A stretch of 64,000 nt of DNA, from positions 682,001 through 746,000 of the forward strand of contig JACJXX010000001.1 of the NCBI GenBank assembly GCA_020636435.1. The letters run 5' to 3'. Shown here in pieces: positions 27,217 through 34,840 of this stretch. Each line of letters starts with the position of its first letter. Position 1 is the first letter of the stretch. The DNA comes from Lewinellaceae bacterium. Lineage in GTDB: Bacteria; Bacteroidota; Bacteroidia; Chitinophagales; Saprospiraceae. Position numbers and translations under genes: made by a program. The notes beneath the pieces were generated by a model that was given only the letters and a program-made list of their open reading frames with translations, did not search any database and had not been told where the DNA came from.

Positions 27217-27627
27217 TTATTGTGGTTGTGATAAGCTAAACCAATTTCCAGAATTGTCTTTAAAGTTAGCAGAGATACCAGCAGGTGTTTCGGTTGGAGG
27301 ATTAAGGAATTCAACACCTTTTGATTTTAATTCTTCATAGGTTGCATATATATCCGTGCATTGAAATACGCACCATCCTAAAATACCTTTGCTAACTAAT
27401 TGATTGACTTCCTCCGCTGTTTCTTTTGTAAAAAAAGGCCCTTCAGTTGCTTTCATTAAGACAATTTCAAGATTTGGCTGTTTGGGTGGTGTAACTGAAA
27501 TCCATTTCTTATCCGGACCTAAAGGGAAATTGGCTTTTAAGTCAAAACCAAGCACTTCTGTATAGAATTTTAATGCTTCGTCCTGATTAAGGACATAAAT
27601 AAATGTGTGAGTGAGATTGGTAATCAT
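27217..27627 (-). CDS. VOC family protein
   Basis: 136 aa. One glyoxalase-like module: NLTHTFIYVLNQDEALKFYTEVLGFDL, split by eye as the opening strand-helix with the Asp-Glu pair, then CVFQCTDIYATYEELKSKGVEF and FKDNSGNWFSLSQPQ. It resembles the 'YCII/PhnB-like' VOC proteins common in Bacteroidota. It lies 10 bases before the esterase and 67 bases after the AraC regulator, and may be under that regulator. Confidence 0.87.
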   Translation of the reverse strand: MITNLTHTFIYVLNQDEALKFYTEVLGFDLKANFPLGPDKKWISVTPPKQPNLEIVLMKATEGPFFTKETAEEVNQLVSKGILGWCVFQCTDIYATYEELKSKGVEFLNPPTETPAGISANFKDNSGNWFSLSQPQ

Positions 27628-27694
27628 TTTATGTAAATTTTATACCCCAAAAATAGATTAACCAAATCAAATATGTTTATCGAAAATTGCTATT

Positions 27695-28108
27695 TTAAGA
27701 ATGATGAATAAGTCCATAACAACCTGGAATATTTTTAAAAGGCTCACTAAATCTATTTTTTTTGAGAACAATGAAAGCATTTCTATATTCTAATGGCGTT
27801 TGAAATGTTACTTTTTTAAATAGATTGCAAAACGAACTAACACTACTAAACCCGACTTTAAAACAGATAACCGACACAGAATCTTTAGTGCTTTCCAGTT
27901 CCAGTTTGGCAATTTTCAGCCTCTTTTCCATCAAGTATTTATGTGGAGTAACTTCATAGGTTTTTTTAAACAATCGTATAAAGTGATATTTTGAGATATT
28001 GGCTTCATTAATTAAATTATCAAGACTAATATCATCTTGATAATTTTTATCTAGAAACTGCTTAGCACGTACTATTTTTTTATATAAATATTCTTTTTTG
28101 TAGTTCAT
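27695..28108 (-). CDS. AraC-family transcriptional regulator (DNA-binding domain only)
   Basis: 137 aa with almost nothing beyond the double helix-turn-helix: ISLDNLINEANISKYHFIRLFKK (first HTH, read as one motif) and VSVICFKVGFSSVSSFCNLFKK (second HTH). There is no N-terminal effector domain, as in the small AraC proteins that accompany VOC genes. It is the promoter-proximal gene of a probable operon with the VOC protein and esterase. Confidence 0.9.
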   Translation of the reverse strand: MNYKKEYLYKKIVRAKQFLDKNYQDDISLDNLINEANISKYHFIRLFKKTYEVTPHKYLMEKRLKIAKLELESTKDSVSVICFKVGFSSVSSFCNLFKKVTFQTPLEYRNAFIVLKKNRFSEPFKNIPGCYGLIHHS

Positions 28109-28292
28109 TTCTTAATTCTGACTAACGTTCACTAACTCATTGATTATCAGTATAATTTTCTTGTTACAAATTTACTCAATTCCTCTGAAATCTGTATGCT
28201 AAATGAAAGTTAGAGTTGGAAATTAATTAACTGGTGAGAAATTGACAACTTTTTCTGCCTCGATTTCGGCCTGTCTTATATGTTGAATTACT

Positions 28293-28560
28293 GCCAACTT
28301 TAAGCATTGTATCTGCCGGCCCCGCGCAGCGGTGCTGTCAGATACAATGCAGTTGGACAGCCTGTCCCGGCGATATGCCGGGAAAGCCGCCAAACCCGAC
28401 GTCTCTTATGGGCATTGTATCGGCCTATCCAGGGGCTCTTTTGCTGCTCTGTAGCCATCCGTTTCCTCTGCCGGGCCCCTTGTAGGCTCCTCTGGCCGGC
28501 AACCGCAGCCTAAAATAGCCGTTTATTTCTTCTTTTTCAAGCAAAATTGCCGCACCGGGG
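28293..28560 (-). repeat. IS91-type end repeat, copy B
   Basis: Paralogous to 22661-22982. The palindrome GCATTGTATCTG/CAGATACAATGC (about 28305-28351) lies next to the outer boundary. Copy B has a 25-base hairpin (CCCGGC-GATAT-GCCGGG, about 28360-28384) that copy A lacks, and lacks the REP array of copy A. Position downstream of the transposase relic suggests the origin end (oriIS) of an IS91-like element. Confidence 0.75.
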
Positions 28561-28689
28561 CACAAAACTACCGCCTCAGGCATTTCCTGTTCATGCCTGA
28601 GCAGTAGGCAATTGGGTGGACAACCGTTTAGCCGTAAGGCAACAAGGCGGCGCCGTTCGGCTGAGCTCACGCCGAAGCCCGGCCAGCCG

Positions 28690-29046
28690 GCACCCAGATA
28701 ACTGTCCGCATGCGGCCTGTGCCGCACATTGGGCAAACATCCCAATCAACGCCCGCCCTGTGGAATAACTGCCATAAAACTGCTCTGCATCTATTCCACA
28801 GGGCCCGCGGCCTGCCGGTAGCGCTCCCGCCAGGACAAAGCCGGAAGCTGGGGCGGCGGTTTTACCCCTAAAGCTTGCCGGCAAAGGGCCAAAGCCTGCC
28901 TTCGCAGCCGGTTAGACAGAATACCGTCCCTCCTTCGCTAAAGCTTCGGCGGGCGAAGAGTAGCGTATCTTACAAAACCGGGCAGGTAAAATATGCTGCA
29001 AAAACCGCCGGATAAACTCCTCATGCTCCAGGCGCATCACCTTCTG
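28690..29046 (-). pseudogene. IS91-family Y2 transposase, C-terminal relic
   Basis: The minus strand encodes the typical C-terminal motif EEFIRRFLQHILPARF and KIRY, then, after a palindromic insertion, NRLRRQALALCRQALGV and LPALSWRERYRQAAG, and in a third frame DWDVCPMCGTGRM, the late zinc-binding motif. Frameshifts, an in-frame TAG and inserted REP-like sequence make it a pseudogene. The middle of the gene is missing; its first 13 codons survive at 30380-30418. Confidence 0.75.
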
Positions 29047-29082
29047 CGTTCGACTGAGCGTTCGACTGAGCTCACGCCGAAG
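29047..29082 (-). repeat. REP-like element, IS110 target (left half)
   Basis: Two CGTTCGACTGAG units (29047, 29059) followed by CTCACGCCGAAG (29071-29082), the inverse of the arrays at 22779 and 24215. The IS110 element begins inside or just after CTCACGCCGAAGTC. A one-unit copy is at 28654-28677. Confidence 0.8.
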
Positions 29083-29129
29083 TCGTAACTTAGCAAAAAC
29101 GAAAAATGAAGATAAAAAACGATATTTAC

Positions 29130-29295
29130 CAAGAGAGCAGCGGGCGGGTTAGGCCGAGCCGAAGTTGGTGCTTAGACACCGCGTGAGATGTTGAGCCACC
29201 CGCCCGTTTGTACCATTGATGCCATACTGGACAGTTATATAGGCTTCGAGCCCGTTTACGATGATCGTAGTAGCACCAATGTCTTGCTCAAATAA
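29130..29295 (+). ncRNA. Candidate IS110 bridge RNA
   Basis: Upstream of the transposase, CGGGCGGGT (29141-29149) pairs perfectly with ACCCGCCCG (29198-29206). Its large loop contains GCCGAAGT (29158-29165), a GGTG-CTTAGA-CACC hairpin (29167-29180) and GCGTGAGATG (29181-29190). GCGTGAGATG is the exact complement of CATCTCACGC at the right end (30359-30368); GCCGAAGT is identical to 30367-30374. The two segments meet over the same GC, as split guides of a bridge RNA would. A second structured part follows (about 29215-29275). Known for IS621-type IS110 elements; here it is inference from sequence. Confidence 0.65.
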
Positions 29296-29325
29296 ATTTT
29301 TTAACTTCGTAAATGTACAAATTTT

Positions 29326-30324
29326 ATGGACACGTTGCCCAAAACTTTCATTGGTATAGATGTCAGCAAAGACGACCTGGTGACAGCTTTTCCGCTTGCC
29401 CCCGAGCAGTGGGAAGTCGATAAATTCGACAACAATGATGCCGGGATCGCAGCCCTGCTACAGAAGGTTAAAGAGCTTCCCAAGCCTCATGTCGTGCTCG
29501 AAGCCACCGGCAATTACTCCATGAAAGTTGTCTTTGCGCTGTGCGAAAACCAGGTTCCTGTTTCTGTTTTAAATCCTAAACAGAGCAACGGTTTCATTAA
29601 GGGCGTACTGCTATCCACGACCAAAACTGACGCCAAAGATGCCTGCGCACTGGCGTTGTACGGGCAGTTCAATAAGCCCAAATCCTATCGTATACCAAGC
29701 GACAAGATGCTGGAAATCACCCAATTGAGGGTGTATTTGAAGCAGCTCAAAAAACAGCAGGTAGTTATTTCCAACCAGTTGCACGCCCTCGAGTTCCACG
29801 TCAAGCCCCTGCCTTATGTCCAGGAGTCTCTGAGGGAAAGTTTAGCGTTGTGCAAGCGGCAAATCCAGGATACTGAAAAGGGCCTCCTGAGCATTTCGGA
29901 GGATTGTTTTGACCAGGCCTACGCTCTGGCCACCTCCGTAGTTGGCGTCGGCCCGGCCATCGCCCAGAGCCTGTTGGTGGCTACCAACGGCTTCCGGGAA
30001 TTTGACAACCCCAAGCAGCTGGCCAAGTTTGTCGGCGTGTGTTCCACCCAGTGCGAGTCCGGCTCCAGCATTAAAAAACGAGGCAGCATTTCCAAGACGG
30101 GAGACCCCAATTTGAGGGCCTTGCTCTACATGGGCGCCCGGTCAGCCAAGCGCTTCAACCAGCCCTGCAAACTGCTGTATGAGCGCCTCAGAAGCAAAGG
30201 GAAATGCCACAAAGTGGCCATGCTAGCAGTGTGCAATAAGATGCTCCGGCAGATGTTTGCGGTGGTCAAATCAGGGGTGAAATTCGATAATGAGTACCAT
30301 CTTAAAAATGAAAAAGCGGCGTAA
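29326..30324 (+). CDS. IS110-family transposase (recombinase)
   Basis: 332 aa, full length. The N-terminal DEDD RuvC-like domain shows FIGIDVSKDDL (Asp12), VVLEATGNYS (Glu) and TKTDAKDACALA (Asp pair); a coiled segment follows, then the C-terminal Transposase_20 domain with VVGVGPAIAQSLL, LAKFVGVCSTQCESGSS and TGDPNLRALLYMGA, including the catalytic Ser region. No frameshift or stop, so it may be active. DEDD first with an upstream structured non-coding region fits the IS110 subgroup. Confidence 0.95.
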   Translation: MDTLPKTFIGIDVSKDDLVTAFPLAPEQWEVDKFDNNDAGIAALLQKVKELPKPHVVLEATGNYSMKVVFALCENQVPVSVLNPKQSNGFIKGVLLSTTKTDAKDACALALYGQFNKPKSYRIPSDKMLEITQLRVYLKQLKKQQVVISNQLHALEFHVKPLPYVQESLRESLALCKRQIQDTEKGLLSISEDCFDQAYALATSVVGVGPAIAQSLLVATNGFREFDNPKQLAKFVGVCSTQCESGSSIKKRGSISKTGDPNLRALLYMGARSAKRFNQPCKLLYERLRSKGKCHKVAMLAVCNKMLRQMFAVVKSGVKFDNEYHLKNEKAA

Positions 30325-30379
30325 ATTTTTGCCTTTTTTCTTGCTTTTTAACACAGTTCATCTCACGCCGAAGTCTGAG

Positions 30380-30418
30380 CCGAAAAATATCGGCTACCTC
30401 GTATCGGGGCCGGCCCAT
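30380..30418 (-). pseudogene. IS91-family transposase, N-terminal relic
   Basis: An ATG at 30418, six bases after the recombinase stop, opens MGRPRYEVADIFR, the usual N-terminus of IS91-type transposases, and is cut after 13 codons by the REP-like sequence that carries IS110. The rest of the N-terminal and central transposase is absent. Confidence 0.65.
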
Positions 30419-30424
30419 GGCTCC

Positions 30425-31421
30425 TTACCAACGGGCCAGCAAGTCCGGCAGGCCTTTCATCCCGCTGTTTTGCACATGCACGTAGCGCGCAGTGGTGGAT
30501 ATGTCAGAATGGCCAAGCAGCGCCTTCACCGTCAAGGTATCTACCCCGTTTTCCAGTAGGTGGGTGGTCCCGTCTCGCAAGACGGGATGGCGCAGCACAT
30601 GCACTCCTACTTGCTTGCGCAGGCCAATGCGCTTGCAAGCCTGCTTGAACACGGTTTGTACCGTGCGGATACTGATATGCTTGCCCGGCACTGCCCCTTC
30701 AAACAAATAGGCCCGCGGCCGGTATTCCAGCCAGTAAGCGCGCAACTCTTTCAACAAGGGCATCGACAAAACCGTGTAACGGCTCTTCTTTCCTTTGCCC
30801 ATCTCTACCCGCACAACCATCCGTTTGGAATCAATGTCTCCGGGCTTGAGCTTTACCAGCTCCCCTACCCGCACGCCAGTGGTGTACAATACTTTGAGGA
30901 ACGCCCGGTGCTTGAGGTTCTTTGTCTGGCAAATAAGCTGGCGCACTTCTTCTTCCGACAATACTTCCGGTAGCGTCTTGGCTCTTTTGCTGCGCGGCAG
31001 CTTGTTGGCGTTCCAGCTCCGCCCCAACACCTTCTCCCACAGCAGCTTGATGCCGCTGTAACGTAACTTCTCAATAAATGGGAATGAAACCTGTCGTCCC
31101 TACAGGACTCCAACAACGCTAAACCCCATTTCCAGGGCCTTTCGGCCCTGGCAACGGCCTTTCGTCCTTACAGGACTGGCCGCAAAACGACATTTATTGA
31201 GAACTTACCGCTGTAACAGCCCGCCAGGCTGCTTTGGCTTAACTGCCGGCTTCGCCTCAGGTGGTCAAATCAAGCCCCAATTTCTTCTTCGGTTAACAAA
31301 TCCGGGCTCTTGTTGTAATGCAAGGCTATTTGCAATACCCACTCGTGTAAGCCCTGATTGTCGATGGGCTGTAGCCCCTGCGCTCCATGTAGCGCAACAT
31401 CTTCGCTCTTAATGGTTTCAT
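30425..31421 (-). pseudogene. IS91-associated tyrosine recombinase, disrupted
   Basis: The C-terminal 200 residues are intact in frame: LPEVLSEEEVRQLI, TTGVRVGELVKLKPGDID (Arg), HVLRH then THLLENGVDT and LLGHSDISTTARYVHV (Tyr). The N-terminal SAM-like part starts at the ATG at 31421 (MKPLRAKMLRYMERRGYSPS) but has small indels, an in-frame TGA, and the MITE at 31063-31207. The catalytic HxLRH is followed by PVLRDGT instead of the usual SFA, because a TCCCGTCT/AGACGGGA hairpin is inserted there. Probably inactive. Confidence 0.8.
31063..31207 (-). mobile_element. MITE with 10-bp target duplication (copy 2)
   Basis: Terminal inverted repeats ACTTCTCAATAAATG (31066-31080) and CATTTATTGAGAACT (31191-31205). 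The direct repeat CCGCTGTAAC flanks it (31053-31062, 31208-31217). Removing the insert and one repeat restores the recombinase reading LAGCYSGIKLLWEKV. The interior has the same three palindromes as the copy at 13579-13706, in the opposite orientation. No coding capacity. Confidence 0.87.
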
Positions 31422-31968
31422 CGTAAAGCGTTTTGGTGAAACAATAACCTTTCGCTTTACGAGTTAAGGCTTTTGGAGGTCAAAAGCTACCGCCGGTACG
31501 GCGGTTTAGTTCAACTAAGGCGTAAACGCAACAGCGTTTAAGCAAAAGGCGAATTTCGCCTTCCCAATATACGATGGTGCGTGTAAATCATCAATAGCTT
31601 TACCCTTCAAAGTATTGGGCACAAGCATCTCAAATTATATTTCTCAATCGGCTCCATCGCCTTTTATGCCTGCCAGCGTAATCGTTTGATTGGTATTCAT
31701 AAAATAAACAGGGGATTCATTTAAATCGTGATAGTCGACAGGCGAGCGACAACGCAGAGCATGGCAGAGTCGCCAGCCGACATCACTTTCCCTTATTAAT
31801 TCATGAAACTCAATTAAACGATTATAACCGATTACAAACGAGTAGTGTCCGCCTGCTCCTTCGCACGCGCCTCCCCTATCCATACCTAAGCAGCTAGCCG
31901 TTCCCACCCAATATAAGCAAGTCTCCAATTAACCACAATGTTGTTCTGAAAATTTCCAAGCGCCTCCC
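31422..31968. other. Spacer with short palindromes, probable outer end of the IS91-like relic
   Basis: Between the recombinase start and the TPR gene. 31490-31565 holds several short hairpins (CCGCC-GGTA-GGCGG, AAACGC..GCGTTT, AAGGCGAATTTCGCCTT). A 94-codon open frame at 31644-31928 has no recognisable features and I do not call it. No promoter or RNA gene is clear. Confidence 0.45.
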
Positions 31969-33219
31969 CTACCGAAACTCCCGCGCATCCTTCCCGATCA
32001 AATAATTCGCCACCCAGCTATAGGCAAACACCCCCAGCAAAAAAACAATCGCCAGGATGCTCTCCCCCGAAACCAGGACCGCCAGCAGGCCAACCCCCGC
32101 CAGGCCGTAGGTATAATACGAAAGCTGTTTACGGGCCTTGCCTTCTGCATCTACGCTGAACAACCCGCCGACCGGCAGGAGCAGCAAAAGCAGGTAAATG
32201 CCCAGATAGAGCAGCGCCTCTATACTCGTAATCCAGAAGGCCAGCAGGCTGATGGCAGCCCCGGCGGCCAGCAGGCCGACGATGGTAGAGGCTTTCAGCT
32301 CGTCCTCATCCAGGGCGTATTTGCCCAGGGGGTGGAGGCGCAGGAACAAGTTGGACACCGGCATGGCGATCCAGGAAGAAAAGGCAAAGAGGATGTAGAT
32401 GCCGATCAGGGGGTACAAAAAGGGCGCCAGGGAGGGAGAGTTCTCCGCCACCTCGATCAGGATGCGGTAGAGGATGTAGATGCCAATGATGAACACCCAC
32501 CGCCCCTGCTGGTTCATTTTGGAGAGCCAGAGGAAGTATTTCAGGACGCCCCGGTAGAGCCAGTTGCGGGCCTTGATCGCCTCTTTGAGGCCGGAGCGGG
32601 CGTAGCCGTTGTTGGGCGCCAGGCGCAGGGCTTCCCGGAAGTGGCCGAAGGCCTGCTCATAATTGCCCTGCTCGATGGCCACCCAGCCCTTGTTGGAGTG
32701 GGAGTAACTGTCTTCCGGGGCGTGGTGAAGGGCGTAGTCGATGGTGGCGGCAGCTTCGGCCTTGCGGTTGAGCTTGACCAGCGCCTGGGTGCGCAGGTTG
32801 ATGAGGTTGACGTGCTCGGGATTCAGCTCCAGGCCCTGCTCGGCGGCGTCGAGGGCCTTTTGCCACTTCTCTTCGTAGAACTCGATGTGGGCGAGCAGCA
32901 GGAAGAAATCGGGGTCGTTGGGGTTGAGGCTGAGGGCGCGGGCAGTCGTTTCCCGTGCCTCTTTTATCCGTTTGTTGTAGAAGTAGGAACGCGCCAGGGT
33001 GTAGAGCAGAAAACTGCTGTCTGGCGCAAAGCGCATGGCCGCTTCGCTTATCTCCAGGGCCTCGGCAAAGCGCTTGCCGTTGAGGTAACATTCGGCCAGC
33101 CACGCCATGGCGTAGGCGTCGTTGGGCTGTTCGGCAAGGGCTTCCTTGAATTCGCGCTCCGCCTCCGCCAGGCGGTTTTGCGCCAGCAATAATTTCCCTC
33201 TCTCCAGATGTACATTCAT
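31969..33219 (-). CDS. Tetratricopeptide-repeat membrane protein
   Basis: 416 aa. Residues 1-215 are about six TPR units (for example NRLAEAEREFKEALAEQPND and GNYEQAFGHFREALRLAPNN). The C-terminal half has about five to six hydrophobic helices (WVFIIGIYILYRILI, IVGLLAAGAAISLLAFWI, LAIVFLLGVFAYSWVANYLI). It follows the AAA+/TPR protein by 27 bases, so the two are probably an operon and may act together as a scaffold and its ATPase. No enzymatic motif. Confidence 0.88.
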   Translation of the reverse strand: MNVHLERGKLLLAQNRLAEAEREFKEALAEQPNDAYAMAWLAECYLNGKRFAEALEISEAAMRFAPDSSFLLYTLARSYFYNKRIKEARETTARALSLNPNDPDFFLLLAHIEFYEEKWQKALDAAEQGLELNPEHVNLINLRTQALVKLNRKAEAAATIDYALHHAPEDSYSHSNKGWVAIEQGNYEQAFGHFREALRLAPNNGYARSGLKEAIKARNWLYRGVLKYFLWLSKMNQQGRWVFIIGIYILYRILIEVAENSPSLAPFLYPLIGIYILFAFSSWIAMPVSNLFLRLHPLGKYALDEDELKASTIVGLLAAGAAISLLAFWITSIEALLYLGIYLLLLLLPVGGLFSVDAEGKARKQLSYYTYGLAGVGLLAVLVSGESILAIVFLLGVFAYSWVANYLIGKDAREFR

Positions 33220-33246
33220 GCTTAGTTCTTTAAACCTGGTACAGCC

Positions 33247-34587
33247 CTACTTTTTAATGTTCAAATAGTGCAAAATCTCATCATAAATCCCCGCCTCATT
33301 GGCAAAGAGCGCGTAGTTTTTGGCGGTGCTGAACCACTCCTTAGTCGTCGCCCGGTGCTTTTTGGCGGCGTTTTCCAGGTCGCCGGTTTCCAGGGGGGAA
33401 GGCACTCCTTTTCGCATGGCTTCTTCCAATTTGGATTCGATGGCCAGGTCGATGACGGCTTCCAGGTCGGCGCCGGAGAAGCCGTCTGTTTTCTTGATCA
33501 GGCGGCCATAATTGATATCGCCCACGGGTTTGCCTTTCAGCTTGATGCGCAGGATGGCCTCCCGGGCGGGCTCGTCGGGCGGCGGCACGAAGATGATGCG
33601 GTCGAAGCGGCCCGGCCGGCGGAAGGCGGAATCCAGGTGCCAGGGCGCGTTGGTGGCCGCCAGGATGAGCACGCCTTCGTTGTCGTACTCCACGCCGTCT
33701 AGCTCGGCCAGGAACTGGTTGATGACGTTTCGGCCGGCGCTGTGCCGCATGTCGCTGCGGCTGGCGCCCAGGGCGTCCACTTCGTCGAAGAAGAGCACGC
33801 AGGGCTTGAGGCTGCGCGCTTTCTGGAAGATGGCGTGCAGGTTGCGCTCGCTCTGGCCGATGTACATATCCAGGATGTCGCTGATGCCCACTGCGATGAA
33901 ATTGGACGCCACTTCGCCGGCGGTGGCGCGGGCCAGGTGGGTCTTGCCGCAGCCGGGAGGGCCGTACAGCAGGATGCCCCCTCCGATCTTTTTGCCGTAG
34001 GCTTTGTAAATCTCCGGGTGCTTCAGGGGGTGGATGATCTTCATGCGCACCTCCTCTTTGACCTTATCCATGCCGCCGACGTCCTCGAAGCTCGCCTTGG
34101 GGCGTTCGATGTCGATGCCGTCGCGGATATCCGCTTCTCCTTCCGCGCCGCCGGCCCGCAGTTTGATCTTTTCGGGTTCGGAGGGCTGTTTCATCTTGAG
34201 GTTGATGTCCGATTCGAGGTAGTTGTCGCGCAGGTTCTCATCGAGCGCGATGGCATTTTCGTAAGCCTCTTTCGCCTCTTCGGCCTGCTGGCTTTGCAGC
34301 AGCAGTTTGGCGTACACCAGCCAGGCGCGGGCGGGCGGCTGAGGGCCATTGATCAGTTCCTCCAACAATACCAGCCCCACGCCCGTCTTTTTCTGAGCCT
34401 GGAAGGCATCGGCCAGCCCCACTTTGAGGTCCATGCTGTCCGGCGCCAGCCGAAGGGCGTCTTTATACTCTACCTCCGCCTCCTCGTAGCGTTCGTTTTT
34501 CATGAGGGCGTTGGCGAGGAATTGGCGCAGCGGCAGGTTGCCGGGAGAATTCCGTACTGCTTCGCGCAGCTGATTGATGTCATCCAT
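33247..34587 (-). CDS. TPR-AAA+ ATPase (CDC48/FtsH-like module)
   Basis: The ATG at 34587 (MDDINQLREAV) is chosen; the frame runs upstream through a heptad repeat tract that cannot be real protein. 446 aa. TPR-like helices cover about 1-120; the AAA+ core begins at FEDVGGMDKVKEEV. Walker A is GPPGCGKT (209-216), Walker B LFFDEVDAL (Asp268, Glu269), then AATNAPWHLDSAFRRPGRFDRI (sensor 1 and arginine fingers) and GADLEAVIDLAIE. One AAA domain only. Probably a membrane-proximal unfoldase or remodelling factor with the TPR protein downstream. Confidence 0.92.
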   Translation of the reverse strand: MDDINQLREAVRNSPGNLPLRQFLANALMKNERYEEAEVEYKDALRLAPDSMDLKVGLADAFQAQKKTGVGLVLLEELINGPQPPARAWLVYAKLLLQSQQAEEAKEAYENAIALDENLRDNYLESDINLKMKQPSEPEKIKLRAGGAEGEADIRDGIDIERPKASFEDVGGMDKVKEEVRMKIIHPLKHPEIYKAYGKKIGGGILLYGPPGCGKTHLARATAGEVASNFIAVGISDILDMYIGQSERNLHAIFQKARSLKPCVLFFDEVDALGASRSDMRHSAGRNVINQFLAELDGVEYDNEGVLILAATNAPWHLDSAFRRPGRFDRIIFVPPPDEPAREAILRIKLKGKPVGDINYGRLIKKTDGFSGADLEAVIDLAIESKLEEAMRKGVPSPLETGDLENAAKKHRATTKEWFSTAKNYALFANEAGIYDEILHYLNIKK

Positions 34588-34675
34588 AATAGTAATGCTG
34601 GTTTCGGGAGGCTGAAATGATATAACTGGAAGGCGGAAGTGGGAAGTGAGAAACGCTTGGGAGAAGCAGCTTTCC

Positions 34676-34770
34676 CGAAAATTCCCACTTCCCACTTCCC
34701 ACTTCCCACTTCCCACTTCCCACTTCCGATTTCCGACTTCCCACTTCCGACTTCCCACCCCGACCTCCTT
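34676..34770. repeat. Heptad tandem repeat (ACTTCCC)
   Basis: A run of CCCACTTCCCACTTCC, with variants CCGATTT and CCGACTT, extends to about 34825 as decayed copies. It is low-complexity DNA between the AAA+ gene and the hydroxylase and makes the spurious in-frame extension of the AAA+ gene. Confidence 0.85.
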
Positions 34771-34840
34771 CGTCGGTGCGGGGCTCCTTACGGTCGCTTC
34801 CGATTTCCGATTTCCGATTTCCGCCTTCAAGCCCGGCGGT

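Larger units (their letters stand above)
29071..30375 (+). mobile_element. IS110-family insertion sequence
   Basis: A complete element of about 1.3 kb: non-coding 5' segment with candidate bridge RNA, then transposase. It is bounded by the 14-base direct repeat CTCACGCCGAAGTC (29071-29084 and 30362-30375). There are no terminal inverted repeats, as expected for IS110. The flanks rejoin to a REP-like sequence (TTCGACTGAG-CTCACGCCGAAGTC) that occurs uninterrupted elsewhere in the window, so the target can be reconstructed. It sits inside an IS91-like relic. Confidence 0.85.

Noticed and set aside
21990..28290. Full chromosomal integron cassette array
   Set aside because: Only one plausible attC-like site and one half-site are visible; most adjacent genes have no attC between them and no integron integrase is present.
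30425..31421. Functional XerC/D or integron integrase
   Set aside because: The N-terminal part has frameshifts, a stop and a MITE, and the gene is followed directly by an IS91-type transposase start, so it belongs to that element.
31644..31928. 94-codon open frame on the minus strand
   Set aside because: No signal, motif or family resemblance, composition unlike neighbours, and it lies in a repeat-rich spacer next to a mobile-element relic.
34588..34830. 81-residue N-terminal extension of the AAA+ ATPase
   Set aside because: It is translated from the ACTTCCC heptad repeat; the ATG at 34587 begins a normal TPR helix.
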